Source: Pestalotiopsis fici W106-1 (Eukaryota > Ascomycota > Sordariomycetes > Amphisphaeriales > Sporocadaceae). Taken from it: a stretch of DNA of 64,000 nucleotides. The DNA is taken from NCBI RefSeq assembly GCF_000516985.1, contig NW_006917092.1, forward strand, positions 5,769,888-5,833,887, in the 5' to 3' direction. A program made the translations under genes and the position numbers. Below are positions 22,522 to 34,160 of this stretch, one piece after another (within the stretch, counting starts at the first letter, position 1; each line of letters starts with the position of its first letter). The notes beneath the pieces were generated by a model. It was not told the DNA's origin and ran no database searches. It saw nothing but the letters and a program-made list of their open reading frames with translations.

Positions 22522-24014
22522 ATGTTGACCCAAATTCTGTTTGCAGTCCTGGCCTTTGCAGCCCAGGCCGAGGCAGTGAATACTCGATTTTGTGCGGCAC
22601 ACCACGCTCGTCTGATAAATTTGAGGCAGGAAGCAGCAGCTACCCCATTCTGCATCGGCTATTTGTCAATTGGCACGACAACCATGTCAGATATCGCAGA
22701 TATTCACAGATTAACAATCGTACTGACTTTCAAATAGAACCAAGAACAGCATTGTCACCGTCACAGATAATCCGATAATGGTTTTTGCTACAATCACTGT
22801 TACAGTTACGGCAGATGATTTGACATTACGGACAACCAGTGTAAGTAGGCTACTACTTATATCTTCACCGGAGCAGCGAGACCAACTCTTGAACAGGTTG
22901 TGTCGAGAATCATATCAGCGTCAGCTGGGGCTACGGTTTTACAAGGCTGCTAGTAGGTTTTCCTTGAATGATTTCACCAACCGTGGATCTGCCCAAGAAG
23001 CCAGCCACGATTTGTGGACTGTCGGTTAATGTGACCTCACTAAGCTTATGACTTACAGCTCACACCAAGTTCCAACGAAAAGAGACACGTCATCATACCG
23101 CGCCGAAATCGGGTTTCTGCGGCCGTCCAACATTCCCATCGATTGGCCTGACCCAGCAGTTTCTCTTGCGTGTTCCTGTCTGGCCATCCCAAGTCCAACA
23201 ATAACCAAGATCGTTGTGCAATCAGGCATCGTAGGTCACCTATCAACCGCTACCTTCAGGCCGCTTACCACAATGTATGTTCCCCCGAGTTCATGATACG
23301 ACACAGTTCATCTGACTCTAGCAAAAAAGTGGCACCTGGATTGCCCAAAGGGTCGTACAATCGACCGTATTCCAGACAGTGACTTCTACAACGACATTGA
23401 CACGCGGCTTGGCGGCTCAACCGACTAAACTATCGCCAGAGGGCCTCAGATTTGGCGTTTTTGATCATCGAATTCACACGGGAGGTGAAGATATTGCCGC
23501 AGCAGATGATCTAAGGTCTCACAAGATTCTTGACTCTGGCACCATACAAAATCTCAATTTCGACATTGATATCCAGTCCCAGACCATGTTCCTCGACGGG
23601 AGGAACATGACGGCGCGATGGAGAGGCATCAACGCGGCAGGCTACTTTTTGGCGAGAACAGCAGGCACGTATACCTTTAGCACCCCGCTGCAAGAGTTCT
23701 GGGACGAGGTCTTCTTTTGGCACGGCGACCTTGCCTACAACAAGTGGGGTGATAAAAATGCCGACTATTTCGCCTGGAGGGACCGTTGGAAGAGCGGAGC
23801 GGTCAGTATCACACTATCGGCCGGCCAAGTCATGCCTGTCCGCTACATGTGGGTAAACTCTAACGCCGATCTCGGCTTTTGTGACTGTGACATAGATTAT
23901 GGCTCGAGCCGGTTGTGGATTACCACGCCCGAGGGACAGGTAGTCAAGGACTCTACTGGGTGGTTTATCCGAGATTGTTCGGATGATACTTTCAGTGGTA
24001 TAGCACATATCTAG
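22522..24014 (+). CDS. GLEYA-domain adhesin-like secreted protein
   Basis: Predicted surface protein with a signal peptide (MLTQILFAVLAFAAQAEA). About five exons join in frame. They give a short Thr/Val stretch (VFATITVTVTADD), then a segment with a Kex2-type KR followed by PDPAVSLACSCLAIPSP, as in other fungal GLEYA proteins. The C-terminal exon carries the GLEYA/PA14-like domain: FGVFDHRIH, GYFLARTAGTYTFSTP, WHGDLAYNKWGDKNADYF and VMPVRYMWVNS. The domain ends at ISGIAHI-like residues (FSGIAHI). Related yeast domains bind glycans. Splice choices: ACCAT|gtcaga to aaatag|AACC, ACCAGT|gtaagt to gaacag|GTTG, and TGCTA|gtaggt to ttacag|CTCA. Exact exon limits in the middle are less certain than the ends. 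Confidence 0.72.
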
Positions 24015-24201
24015 TTTTGACGACATATCAAAAGGATCTTGGGAGACAATTCCGCGATCAAAGAACATGGGTCATTGGGCCAAGACTAAAACCACCTCTA
24101 TTTGGCCAAGTCCCATAGATGAGCGCGCATCGTGATAGTTCTGCTATGGCCAACTAATCACGGGAAGAATAAGTGCTACAGAAATAAAAACATATGAAAA
24201 T

Positions 24202-25042
24202 CTAAATCGAGTACGTGATAAATCGTTCCAACTCAGGCGTCCAATTCCGCTGAGCATCATCCAGCGCTAGTCCAAGTCCGTGGCTTCCATCCGGGAGAAT
24301 AAGAGTTTGGAACGGCCTCGAATAGTTGGCCATAGCAGCGGCATAGAGGAGAGAATTATGGACATTGACGGTAGCATCATCTGCAGTGTGGAAAAGAAAC
24401 GTGGGCGGCGTCGTGGAGCTGACCAGGTTCTGCGCCGAAGTGTTGAACGTGAGCTCGGCGCTGGCGTTGGCGCCAATGAGGTTGTCGCGGGAGCCCTTGT
24501 GCGCGTATTCCCCCATGCTAATGACGGGGTAGGCCAGTATGCCAAAGTCCAGGTCGGCCGCGGGATTCGTGACGGTTACGGCGGCGAGGTGGCCCCCAGC
24601 CGAGAAGCCCCAAATGCCCAGCTTGGTAACCACGTCTTGGCTCTTGACGTACTCAACGGCATCAAGTGCCTCCACAAGCGGTGTAGGGTACAGAGGAGCA
24701 GACTGGTTCGCTGTAGTCGTATAGGTGAGAACCCATGCATCGATGCCCAGGTCATTTAGCCAAGCGGCCGGGGTGGATCCCTCTTTGACGAGAGACAGGT
24801 GCGAATATCCTCCGCCGGGACAAATGATGACACCAGTTCCGACAGGAGAAGCAGCCGGGAAATATGCGAGCTGCGATGATATAGATCTATATATATATTA
24901 GTAAGGCGTAGAACATGGTCTCGTGCTTGTGATTCCTCCCCATTTCAATAGCGTACCTTTTCACATCATTTGTTGTACGGGCCGGACTTGCAACAGCGGT
25001 GTCAAGCAGTATGCTTGCTGCAAATATGAAAATAGATTTCAT
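24202..25042 (-). CDS. Secreted alpha/beta hydrolase (carbohydrate-esterase-like)
   Basis: Predicted extracellular esterase. Two exons: the first encodes a signal peptide (MKSIFIFAASILLDTAVAS), the second the catalytic domain. Motifs: VIICPGGGYSHLS (oxyanion-hole region, PGGGY type), the nucleophile elbow IWGFSAGGHLAA, the acid region FHTADDATV and the histidine in LPDGSHGLGLAL. The PGGGY plus GFSAGG pattern is seen in the BD-FAE and acetylxylan-esterase-like families. The intron is AAAAG|gtacgc to atatag|ATCTAT, which joins in frame (VKRSISSQLAYF). Substrate could be an acetylated polysaccharide or another ester. Confidence 0.82.
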
Positions 25043-25624
25043 GGCTTCAATTAATTGTTCAAACTTTTCATTCCGTTGTTTATGTCAAGGATAAGATGAA
25101 ATAATTTAGTGCTTGTAGAACAATGCGACAAATTATCGTATAGGCAAGAGTTGTTCAACCTCACTTATATACATGGTAACAACCGCGAAAACCGTCCGTT
25201 TCACAAACCATCAATACTTTATATGAAAAAATAATCGCCATCGTCAATCAGAATAAATAGAGGAGAATCAAACATTGAACCGAGACTAATTGCTAAAAAG
25301 CGCGAATCACAAATAAATCCACCAATAGCGAGTCGGGCTCGCTAATATTGCCGCATGCATTAATCGGATCGCTTGGCTAAACATCCATTGAGCCGGCGAG
25401 GTTACAATTGTTCATTGACGTGATAATTTCTTGTTAGAGTTCAAGTAACGCGGTATGATGGCTATTGTGATGTATCTTTACCTGTAGTACTCGCCTCTTC
25501 GTTCTGATGAGGTGCAGGTTTGGTTAGGTGGCCTCGACTGGACTCTAGAGGCCCCGTAGATTTTTTTGGGCACCTATCGTTGCTCAGTGTGCTCAAGTAA
25601 ATTTGCGCGTGTCGGCTTCATCAT
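25043..25624. other. Intergenic, esterase promoter region
   Basis: About 580 bp between two minus-strand genes. AT-rich with short frames only; nothing recognised. Confidence 0.45.
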
Positions 25625-26671
25625 TCACACTTTGACAGCTTGATTTTGCTGTTCCTTGAGCTTGGTTTGCAATGCCTTGTAGTATGTCCCCATTGCGTTT
25701 GCCGTGAACTGCTCCCCCGTGACCATGGGGTACTTTTTCTTGGGGCCCTGAATAAGAGCGTCCTTGCACGGCTGGTTAAAAAAGGCAATGCTGTATCTCT
25801 CGCCCCAGTTGTCACCAGGCTCCTCAGGTGCCTTGACGCGATGAAACGTGCTCTTGAACCGGTCGTCGGACCAGCTCATGAGCAGGTCGCCGATGTTGCA
25901 AATGATGCTGCCGGGCTCGAATGCGACCTTGGTCCACGCCTCGCCAGAGGCCCACTCGGTCACGACTTCGCGGCCGGGGCAGATTTCTAAGCCCGACTGG
26001 CCCTCGCGCTGGAAGAGCAGTGTCAGAAAGCCCCAGTCCACGTGTGCGCCTGCCCGGTGGTATGTTTCGCCGTCCTTGGGTGTCTCAAAGTAGTGCAAGA
26101 GACGCAGTGTGGACTGTGAGTTGGGACGTCGCACGTCATGCGCCTGGACAAAATACTCATCCGGAAATCCGAGGCCACGAGCGAGGCAGACCATAAGTTG
26201 ATTCGAGACGGCCTGGAGTTGGTGCATAAACTGCAGTGAGGTATCCTTGAATCCCGGCAAGTTCTCGTCGCTGATCCATTTGTCGGCCATGTTCTCGCCA
26301 AACTGCAGCTGATACGACTCCTTTTGGTCCGCGGCACCCGTGGATGGCCGCACTTGGGACTTGTACTCGTAACCGACGTTCTGGGGACTCCACGGCACGC
26401 TACACTTGGCGGGCTCGGGCAGCTGAAAAAAGGCTTGGGAAGTCGCAAACATGGTGTCCACGTCAGCTTGCGGAATGCCGTGGTCTACGATGGCGAAGAA
26501 GCCGACATCTTCGGCGGCGGCGCATAGCTGCTGGGTGATTTCATCGATTCGTTGATCGAAATTTGACAAGGAAATCTATGTCGGAGTTATTAGACAGGCA
26601 ATGGCAATTGAATTGAAATGACCATGTTTGCGTACCTTGGGGATCGGACGCTCTTCATATTTTGTTGCCAT
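25625..26671 (-). CDS. IPNS-like Fe(II)/2-oxoglutarate oxygenase
   Basis: Predicted soluble 2OG-dependent oxygenase of the isopenicillin-N-synthase-like superfamily, about 328 residues. The first exon encodes only MATKYEERPIPK; the second begins ISLSNFDQRIDE. The N-terminal DIOX_N part has GFFAIVDHGIPQADVD. Iron ligands are H and D in AGAHVDWGFLTLLF and H in FKSTFHRVKAP; RYSIAFF carries the Arg/Ser pair that binds 2-oxoglutarate. No signal peptide. The family includes thymine-7-hydroxylase and HxnY-type enzymes of pyrimidine and nicotinate use as well as secondary-metabolism enzymes. A CTCGGCCGAG palindrome shared with the XanA-like promoters lies 184 bp upstream. Substrate unknown. Confidence 0.88.
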
Positions 26672-26854
26672 GTTGCTAGGATCGCTTCACAAAACCACAG
26701 ATTACTACCAGAGGAACACCGACTTTGAACTTTGGAAGACTTCGATAAAATATTACCACTTGAATATTCCGTGACCAAAACGCCATAGATTGTCGGTGCA
26801 GGTATCTTCCATCTTACAAGGTGGTTCGGGTGGGGAACCAGCGGTCCTCGCCGT

Positions 26855-26864
26855 CTCGGCCGAG
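26855..26864. promoter_or_regulatory. CTCGGCCGAG palindrome upstream of the 2OG oxygenase
   Basis: Perfect 10-bp palindrome 184 bp upstream of the oxygenase ATG, matching the core of the sites at 18452 and 37957. It suggests a common regulator. Confidence 0.45.
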
Positions 26865-26956
26865 CATGTATACAGACAGCACCAATAGTGATTTGGCCGG
26901 CGCAATCCTCATCACCAAAAAAAAAAAAAAAAAAAACTAAAAAACCTACCTTCGTC

Positions 26957-27056
26957 NNNNNNNNNNNNNNNNNNNNNNNNNNNNNNNNNNNNNNNNNNNN
27001 NNNNNNNNNNNNNNNNNNNNNNNNNNNNNNNNNNNNNNNNNNNNNNNNNNNNNNNN
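26957..27056. other. Assembly gap (100 N)
   Basis: Exactly 100 N follow a poly-A run of about 19 bases at 26919-26937. A round 100 usually marks a scaffold join of unknown true length, so the spacing between the oxygenase and the FAD oxidase is uncertain. Confidence 0.98.
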
Positions 27057-27227
27057 CCCTCTTCGTGCTGCCGGGTCCGAAGGAGGAATAAAAGTATCAC
27101 CAAATTAGATGCGCTGCCCTGTACACATTGCCCTCTAATCAGATATGTAAATTTAATAATTGTCTACATTTCACATGGCTGACATGGCTGAAATCATTGT
27201 TTGCTTGACTCTGCGCAAGACTACCTA

Positions 27228-29134
27228 TCATAACTCATCTCTAGCGGGCGTGTCGTCGTTGTCATTTACGTGAGAAATCTTGAATCCACCGGGCAGAAGC
27301 TGTTGGAAAACGCCGTCGGGATCGTACTTTGCTGCCACCTTGTTCATCTTGGCGACGTTGTCTGATCCGTAGCTACCAAGGGGGTTTTGGTTGCCGTGTG
27401 CATAGTTGAGGAATCGGTATTCAATATCACCGTCCAGGGACTTTGCATAGGCCTCGACCGCACTTTTATTGGTTAGTGACTGAGCCGTTGGAGCCAATGG
27501 GGTGGCCCCGATTTCACGTGGGATGAAGGGCAAAAGTTGAGCTGTTTGGTTCACCAAGGAAAGGTTTGCTTACTTGACCCAGTCCTGCACCTTCTGTTCA
27601 ACAAGCGTAGCCAATGTAGGATCTGTCGTTCCAAGTGTCGCGAGAAGAAGAATAGCATTCTCTTCGATTCTCTCAAGGCCGAGTACGTTGCCGCCCTTGG
27701 CTACCGCATGTTTGCCTAGCGAGGCGGGCAGAGGTTGAAGCATCTATCGAGGTAGTGCAATCATTAGTACATGGTCGGTATCAACATGCTGGGCTCGCGC
27801 AAGCAATTTAAAAACTTACACACATGGAGGTGAAACCATCGTCACCTGCAATGGCTTTCATCTCTTCCATCAAGATGGCGTGGAGCTCCACAGTCTTTTG
27901 CATTATACGCACGTCGTTCTTGAAAGTCAATGTGAACCATGCTTTTCTGCAACCAATGAGTCAATGTCTGCATTCTCATGACTTTCAGTCGTATACTCAC
28001 TCCAGGCCATCCTGATCCACAAGTTCTTCAGTGATGCTAGTCCAGTTTGTGATACGAGTAGTCGAAGTGATTTGAGGTTGGACTGCCAAGTAGTCCTTAA
28101 AGGTTGGCGCCTCGGCGACACCTTCATTATTTTCGTACGCGGCCACTAGAAAGGTATCCTTAAAGTCGGGCAAGTAGTACCAGATCAGGATAGAAGAGCT
28201 TGCCGGGTCGTCGTCGATTCCGCGCGTGAATGAGGACATGATGTCAATCATTTGCGGACCCACGACTGTCGGGTACATGACGGCGCCTCCCCAGATGGGC
28301 GTAGCCGGGAAGGTCTCGAGATCAAAGCGAGTGACGATTCCAAAATTTGACGAGCCGCCCTTGAGCGCCGTGAAGAGATCGGAATGGTGATCCTTGTCGG
28401 CATAGACGATATCGCCATTGGCCAGCACGACTTCGTACCTGTGGACGCTGTCGCACACCAGTCCCTTCTTTGCTGAGTAGTACGAGATGCCGCCTCCCAA
28501 GATGAAACCGCCGACACCGACAGATGCAGCGCGGCCTCCTGCTACCGTGACGCCTTGTCCCTCCAGCGTGCGATAAACTTGACCCCATCTAGAACCTGGC
28601 TGAATTGACGCAGTACTGTTCTCTGCGTGATATGTTGTCGTGTTCATATTGCCTATGCATGGAAGGTTAGCCGAGACTTTTTTTTTCGAGACAAATCGGA
28701 TTACTCGGCAGCATTACTGAGATCAATAGTGACGCCATCATCTATGTTGTTGGCACCAGCATTGGGCGTGTGCCCTCCGCTGCGGACTGCAAAGAAGCAT
28801 TTATTGGCGGATAAAACTTGTATGATTTTGGATACATCAGTGGTGCTTTCTGGCTGAACAAGACATTGAGGATGCAGAAAGTTGCTCCTCGAGTAGTATG
28901 TAGTTGTGCGGTTCTCGTAGGTTGATGTTCCTGGGAGGTGAAGTTTTGAGTCCAAACCAGCCTCACTGAGTACATCGCACTAAACAATACTGTCAGTTTT
29001 TCAATGCGGACAGAGGCGCGAGATGCGAGGTATCGACGTACACATTGCGAAGTTGTTGCCTCTGTGCCGTTCACCGCTGATGCAAACAGGGATATAGCAG
29101 CAAGCGCTGCGATCCTACTCGAGGTGACAACCAT
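27228..29134 (-). CDS. Secreted FAD-linked oxidase (BBE-like)
   Basis: Predicted extracellular flavoprotein oxidase. The signal peptide is MVVTSSRIAALAAISLFASAVNG. The FAD-binding PCMH domain shows LVQPESTTDVSKIIQVLS, then AVRSGGHTPNAGANN, where the His would carry covalent FAD. Next come VAGGRAASVGVGGFILGGG and GGSSNFGIVTRFDL. A second attachment cysteine of the bicovalent enzymes is not obvious at the usual place (GGRAASVG). The BBE C-terminal segment is NYAHGNQNPLGSYGSDNVAKM with KYDPDGVFQQLLPGGFK. About six exons are needed; the internal ones around 27560-27960 are approximate. Family members oxidise sugars, oligosaccharides or alkaloid-like compounds. Confidence 0.87.
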
Positions 29135-31119
29135 TGCGGTGGATTGGGAGTGCGATCAACGACAGTGCAAGAACTACGTAGCATAAACTGGATAAAATGG
29201 ATGAGTAAAGTTGCTCCGTCTTGAATCACTAGCGAAACTATTCAGAGTCGCATCTAGCGCTAAATGAAAAACCCTCAGCGTTTTTGCAATGACAAAGGGG
29301 AAAGCCAATGCCAAGCAGCCGCGATTCCTAGCAACTTAAAGCCCGACAAGCTGTACTATGTAGCTTTCAACGTTGCCGTTATGCTGGAGAAATCACAACG
29401 CAAAAGCGGAAACCGGAGCATCATTCCTGAAAGTTGCCTCGGTATCGCACGATGAGAGAGAACACGCCCCTGGTTATCGTTGCGCTGTAGGCCGCCCAGA
29501 AGAACGAGCCAGGCCAGGTCCGCGGCCTGTTCCCGGCAACGGTGGAGCGACTGGTTGGGGAAATGATGATCCACATCCATGCCATGTCCTAGATGTTCCG
29601 TGTACTGCGTGTTCTTCGGTCCTGCATGCATCACAAATTTCTATGTTTTTTTGCTAAGAATTTCCCGAAAATCTAGACTTTGGTGGCAGAAGAACATTTT
29701 CTTTTCGCTGCGTCTTTATGATACCTTCTATAGACATCCACCTTTGCTAACCAGGTGCAAGGATGACCAATAGGAAATCGAGGACCAATTATAGTTCCAA
29801 AACGGTCTTGCTTAGTCAAGATACCACATAGCACCAAGCGGGCCGAGCGAACGGGCCGAGAAAAGGCTGATGAGTGGAATATTCGAACCGCTGAAAGACT
29901 CCAAAGTCCATCTCAGTGCGTTGCATCGCGTCCTTAACAAGGATGCGGGGGGCTTAATGAGTAGCACACACGGCCCACCCACTCCCGGAATAGCGCGAGA
30001 TTCTTCGCTTTCCGGCTCGTTGCCACCTCTCATCGTCATGTGGTTGTTGTGACCCTGCCCCATGATGTGTAACGGAACTCGAAGATCCATAAGGGTTAGA
30101 ATGATCAAAATTGATCCGGCGTGTGCAAGATATGAGTTGTGTTCAACTATACGCAAATGTTGGGTATCTCTTTCTTCTTTTTCCAATTGATTTCACAAAT
30201 CTGATACTTCGCGTAAAACTCAGCGGACTTGGGAATCAGACCTGAAGTCTACAAGGGCAACGAACGCGAGCTGCGGCTTGATCGGCCCGACGGCGGTGGC
30301 ATCGAGGGTCGGGTAGGAGCGTATAAGACCAGCTGGGATACTGGCTCCGAGGCAGATGCTGAAAACTAAAGGAATATTATCCAGATGCGAACAACCACTA
30401 TACCGCGCAGTGATGAAGAGAAAATCGTCTAGCCAGGCATTATTCCTTCAAAGTGGTACATACAACGCGCTAGAGAAATGCGGGCATAATAGCTGGATGA
30501 AAGTGGCTACATTCACAGTGATGACAATAGCTAATTTCTTCAAAAGCTACGATGCTTTTGCTGCGAGTGTTTGGCCAGATAGAGGGTAATACCCTTTCAA
30601 AGGCATCTAGAAACCATCCGTGCTACATTATTGATGACCATGGATGAACTCAGGCACTTGCGCCCCCACCGAATCTAATATTGCAGTACGTTTCTGCGCA
30701 GAGAGCCTCGGATGACAGATGTGATTTCATATTTACACTTGGGCTTGGCCATTTTTTGGTGGCCAACGCAATTGGCTAGCTGATCTCACTTGCAGCACGC
30801 AACATCGGGAGCTCTGCTTGGACAGAACAAGATAGAATAGATAGAATTAGATAATCAATTGGAAAGTGATACTCGTACATATACTTCAACACAAACCCAT
30901 AGTGCTCGATCTGGTCTCACATTTCCATCACTCATCCCCACTCCCTTACACGAATTTTCTTAAACGTTGGTCAGAACCTCGAAGGCAAAGGCGCATTGCT
31001 ACAATACATGCATGCTTTTCTTGAGTCCCATAGCTACTTAGGTTTCCTGTCGCGCAAATGATCAGTCATCAGCAGTGATATTGCATCACCATTGAAGCTC
31101 ACCTTTCTGCCGAGGCATC
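29135..31119. other. Long intergenic region
   Basis: About 2 kb without a credible gene. Frames such as 29812-30186 (minus) and 30356-30589 (plus) show no domain, signal peptide or plausible splicing partner. The first part should be the promoter of the FAD oxidase. Confidence 0.45.
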
Positions 31120-31479
31120 CTAAGCCGAGCAACCCGCATCATTCTGCTTGGCCAAGTCACACCCGACCGCACAATTGTTGTCGCTGGTTATGTAGTCAAA
31201 GGTCCAAGTACTGCCGTTATCGCCGAGGGTCAGGTCGCCGCCGCACGGCGACTTGGCAATGTCGCCGCTCAGGTTCTTGCAGTAGCCGCTGCCCACGACC
31301 ACGTTGGTGCTGCAGCCGCAGGCGTCGAGCACCACGTAGCAGTTGTCATTGTCGATGGAGTACTTGACGGTGATGAAGTTGCTCCGCTTGGCCAAGGTGT
31401 CTAGGTTGTCGAGCTGACTGGTTGCGACAGCGGCGGCTGAAGCCAGGGGCAGTAGGGCGGCGAATCGTAGGAGCTGCAT
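31120..31479 (-). CDS. Small cysteine-rich secreted protein
   Basis: 119 residues, single exon. Signal peptide MQLLRFAALLPLASA, then a short propeptide ending in a Kex2-type LAKR. The mature part of about 85 residues has eight cysteines (NCY, ACGC, YCK, PCG, NCAVGC, GCSA). I do not recognise the family. Size, Kex2 site and even cysteine number fit small secreted or effector-like proteins of fungi, but no toxic or host-directed role can be read from the sequence. Confidence 0.8.
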   Translation of the reverse strand: MQLLRFAALLPLASAAAVATSQLDNLDTLAKRSNFITVKYSIDNDNCYVVLDACGCSTNVVVGSGYCKNLSGDIAKSPCGGDLTLGDNGSTWTFDYITSDNNCAVGCDLAKQNDAGCSA

Positions 31480-32311
31480 AGTTGTTTCTTGGTGAGATGG
31501 AGGTGAGTAGAGTTGGCTTGATGGAATGAATGTTTCTATCTCTGTCTGCTAATTCTGATCGAATCGTTGATGCTTTATATATGTCAGACAATCGGAAATA
31601 TCCTAGAAGCCATATTCACGCAGCTACGATCTTGTACCCGTTACGAGTGTCATCAACGTGGTGACTGGTAAAAAAAAAAAGTGCAATCTCGCATTCTGGC
31701 TTCGCATTCAATGCTCGCACACTGATCTCGCATTTTGTTGATGGCAGCTTTTGAGTAAAATCCACTTCAACCGACGATCTCGTCAGTGGAGTGGTTTTCG
31801 ATAGTTGACCCTCATTTGTGATCGCTTGTGGCATCAAAGTGCACGTGGGGGCCGTATTTTTAGGCTTCACTAGCTACCGTTGCGGTTAATTGCAATGATC
31901 TGGAGCTGGAACGAGTCTTATTCTGTCACAAAAGCCGCGATGAGTGGGCCAAATCTTTATCATGATTGTCGATCTTCTTCTTGACCGCCCTAGCTAAGTC
32001 CATTATTGGGTACTAGGTGAACTTGATGTTTTTTTCTTTATACACGATCCGCTTCGTCTCATGTACTCTGGAGTTTGGATCATGCTAAAATCTAATTCGG
32101 CAATCTGATTGAAGAGCTATAATGCTCGGCTTCTTTGCGATCAATTGTATTGTTGTTGGTATTGTCAAAAATAGTCCAATTTGATTAAAGCCTGTGCTAT
32201 AAACAGCTGCAGGCTATACAAAGTCCGACGCAGAGACCCCAGCTAGCCGGGAATGCACCAAAAGACCCCTATTGCACCATGCTAGGGAAAGGCCGGGACT
32301 GGTGATGCGCC
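31480..32311. other. Intergenic, AT-rich
   Basis: About 830 bp between two minus-strand genes: the promoter of the small secreted protein and the 3' flank of the permease. Nothing else recognised. Confidence 0.45.
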
Positions 32312-34160
32312 CTAAGCCACAGCAGAACCAATGACTTCTTGTGCTTCAGAATATCTCGGGCCATGTCCATCTTTCTGTGGCATTTCATCCTTGGCTTCTC
32401 TTGTCGAATTCTGGCTTTCCGTATCCGCCACGATCCCCTCAATCGTATATGGATACCCGGGAACCACTTTGTCAATCAGCGTCGGCTGGTGGGGGAAAAT
32501 AACATTGAGCACGTAGTAGAGGACAATTGACACTACAAATCCGTAGAGCCAATTGAAGCTAAACAGGTTTTGCAACCCCGTGCTAATGTGTACGCTGTTT
32601 GGCGTCACCTTATGTGCCAGCGCTGGCAGCAGCGGGACAATGACAAGCAACGTGGTGACTAGGGCTCTCCAGTTGCCACCCCAGCCGAACCGATAGATGC
32701 CGTAGGGGTCGTACAGCGCGGGAACGTCGTACTTGCGACGCTTGATTAGCCAATAATCGGTCACCAGGATTCCGGCAATGGGAGCCATAAAGATTGCGTA
32801 TGCCGACATGAAGCTCAAAAAGGACGACGCCGACGCCATGATGATCCACGGGCAAAGGGCCCAACCGCCGATAAAGGAGGCAAAAATGGTACCGCGACGG
32901 ACGTTGAACCACTTGGGCACCAGCGTCGTGATGTCGTTGGCAAAGGAGACGGCATTGGCGCTGATGTTGACGCTGATCTGGGCCAGAAGCCAGATCAGTC
33001 CGCAGAAGAAGGCAGCGGCGCGACCGCCTGGCGTTCCTTGCCACTCGTTCACAATGTCCAGAGGGTTCCACAGGGCCGTGCCGTAAATTTGTTGAGATGC
33101 ACTGGCTGCCACAATTCCTAGGACGCCAACTATGGTCTTGAAGAACGGGATAATGGGCAACTGCCACCACGGATCTCTGTTGCTCCGACTGAATCTGGAG
33201 AAATCGGGAATGTTGACTGCGAGGGTACTATAGCCTCCGATCACAGATGTCTGGTATGCTGGTTAACTTAGTGATGGAATGAAGCTATCATCGAAGACAT
33301 ACCAAACTCGATAGCCACAACCAAGCCCTTGTAGAGCCATGGACTGTAGCTGGTGCAGTGAAGAACTCATTCGAGCTACTTCCGGCTTTTACAGACAAGT
33401 AAATCACCATGGCAAGGGCCATGGGAAGTGCGAGACATGCCTTGACGTTGAAGAGATATTGAAGCCGGTGGGTTGGAATGAGCAGCAGAGGGAATTGAAT
33501 AAGCCAGTAAATAAAATACGACACCATTCCTTGCGTCGTCACGCCAACAAACTCGGGCAGATGGTTTGGTACGCTTTGGTAGCTCGGCCATATCGCAGTG
33601 ATCATCTAGCAAGATTGTCAGCACTCGCACCATTTACAATCTCTCAAAGCAACCATACGTACAGCAGTTACACAGTCTCCACCACCTGCGCTCTGAACAC
33701 CGAACCAGAAGAGGGCAAGTATACCACGGCTTATGACGCAAAAATAGCTCAGCCAATATCCGTAGCTAGCACGGGCTGCGATGGGAAAGGGAATGTGTAG
33801 ATCCGCGCCGATGCATCCATTCAACACAGTTGGTATCGCATTGCAGATACCGGCGACCAAGGTGATGAGCACGGCGTCGGTGGCGGAGAGTCCAGTCGTG
33901 ACAATCGAGCTTGCGGCCTCCCAACCAGAGATGGTGACGAGGTCGGACAGCCAGTAGGTGACAAACGTCCACTGTGTCCATGTGAGCTTCTCTGGAGGCA
34001 CCGGGTCCTGGTCGGCATTGGTCCAGACGTCCGGAGGTGCGATACTGCTGTGCTGCTTCGGGAGTTTCCAGCTGCTCGGCTCCGTGAGACGCAGGTGCAG
34101 CTTTTCGCGGCCCGCATGTAAATGGGCCTTGCCGCCTTGCAATGCGTCTTTCATGCCCAT
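32312..34160 (-). CDS. NCS1-family nucleobase/allantoin-type permease, copy 1
   Basis: Predicted plasma-membrane proton symporter of the NCS1 family (Fur type), which takes up uracil, allantoin, uridine, hydantoin or related compounds. Three exons give roughly 560 residues. TM1 region: WTQWTFVTYWLSDLVTISGW. Substrate-site region in TM3: SYGYWLSYFCVISRGILALFWFGVQ. After the second intron, TSVIGGYSTLAVNIPDFSRFSR and NISANAVSFANDIT match family positions. It ends in a cytoplasmic tail rich in charged residues. Splices: ACTGCT|gtacgt to ctag|ATGATC and AGTTTG|gtatgt to ccag|ACATCT. It is divergent from a Zn2Cys6 regulator, with GATA motifs between them. Substrate cannot be fixed from sequence. 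Confidence 0.9.

Larger units (their letters stand above)
26672..27227. other. Spacer with assembly gap
   Basis: It holds the promoter of the 2OG oxygenase, a poly-A run next to the gap, the N gap and the 3' flank of the FAD oxidase gene. No gene seen in the readable bases. Confidence 0.5.

Noticed and set aside
20270..24014. The two wall-protein genes as one large gene
   Set aside because: The first has a clear stop at 21990-21992 and the second begins with its own signal peptide; no splice bypasses the stop convincingly.
8995..26671. An hxn-type nicotinate cluster (FAD monooxygenase plus IPNS-like oxygenase)
   Set aside because: The genes are 15 kb apart with unrelated genes between, and no xanthine-dehydrogenase-type hydroxylase, cyclic imide hydrolase or amidase is present.
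26888..27103. Open frames running through the N gap on both strands
   Set aside because: They are artefacts of unknown bases and low-complexity poly-A.
29812..30186. 124-codon minus-strand frame
   Set aside because: No recognisable composition, domain or intron structure; the 2-kb spacer looks non-coding.
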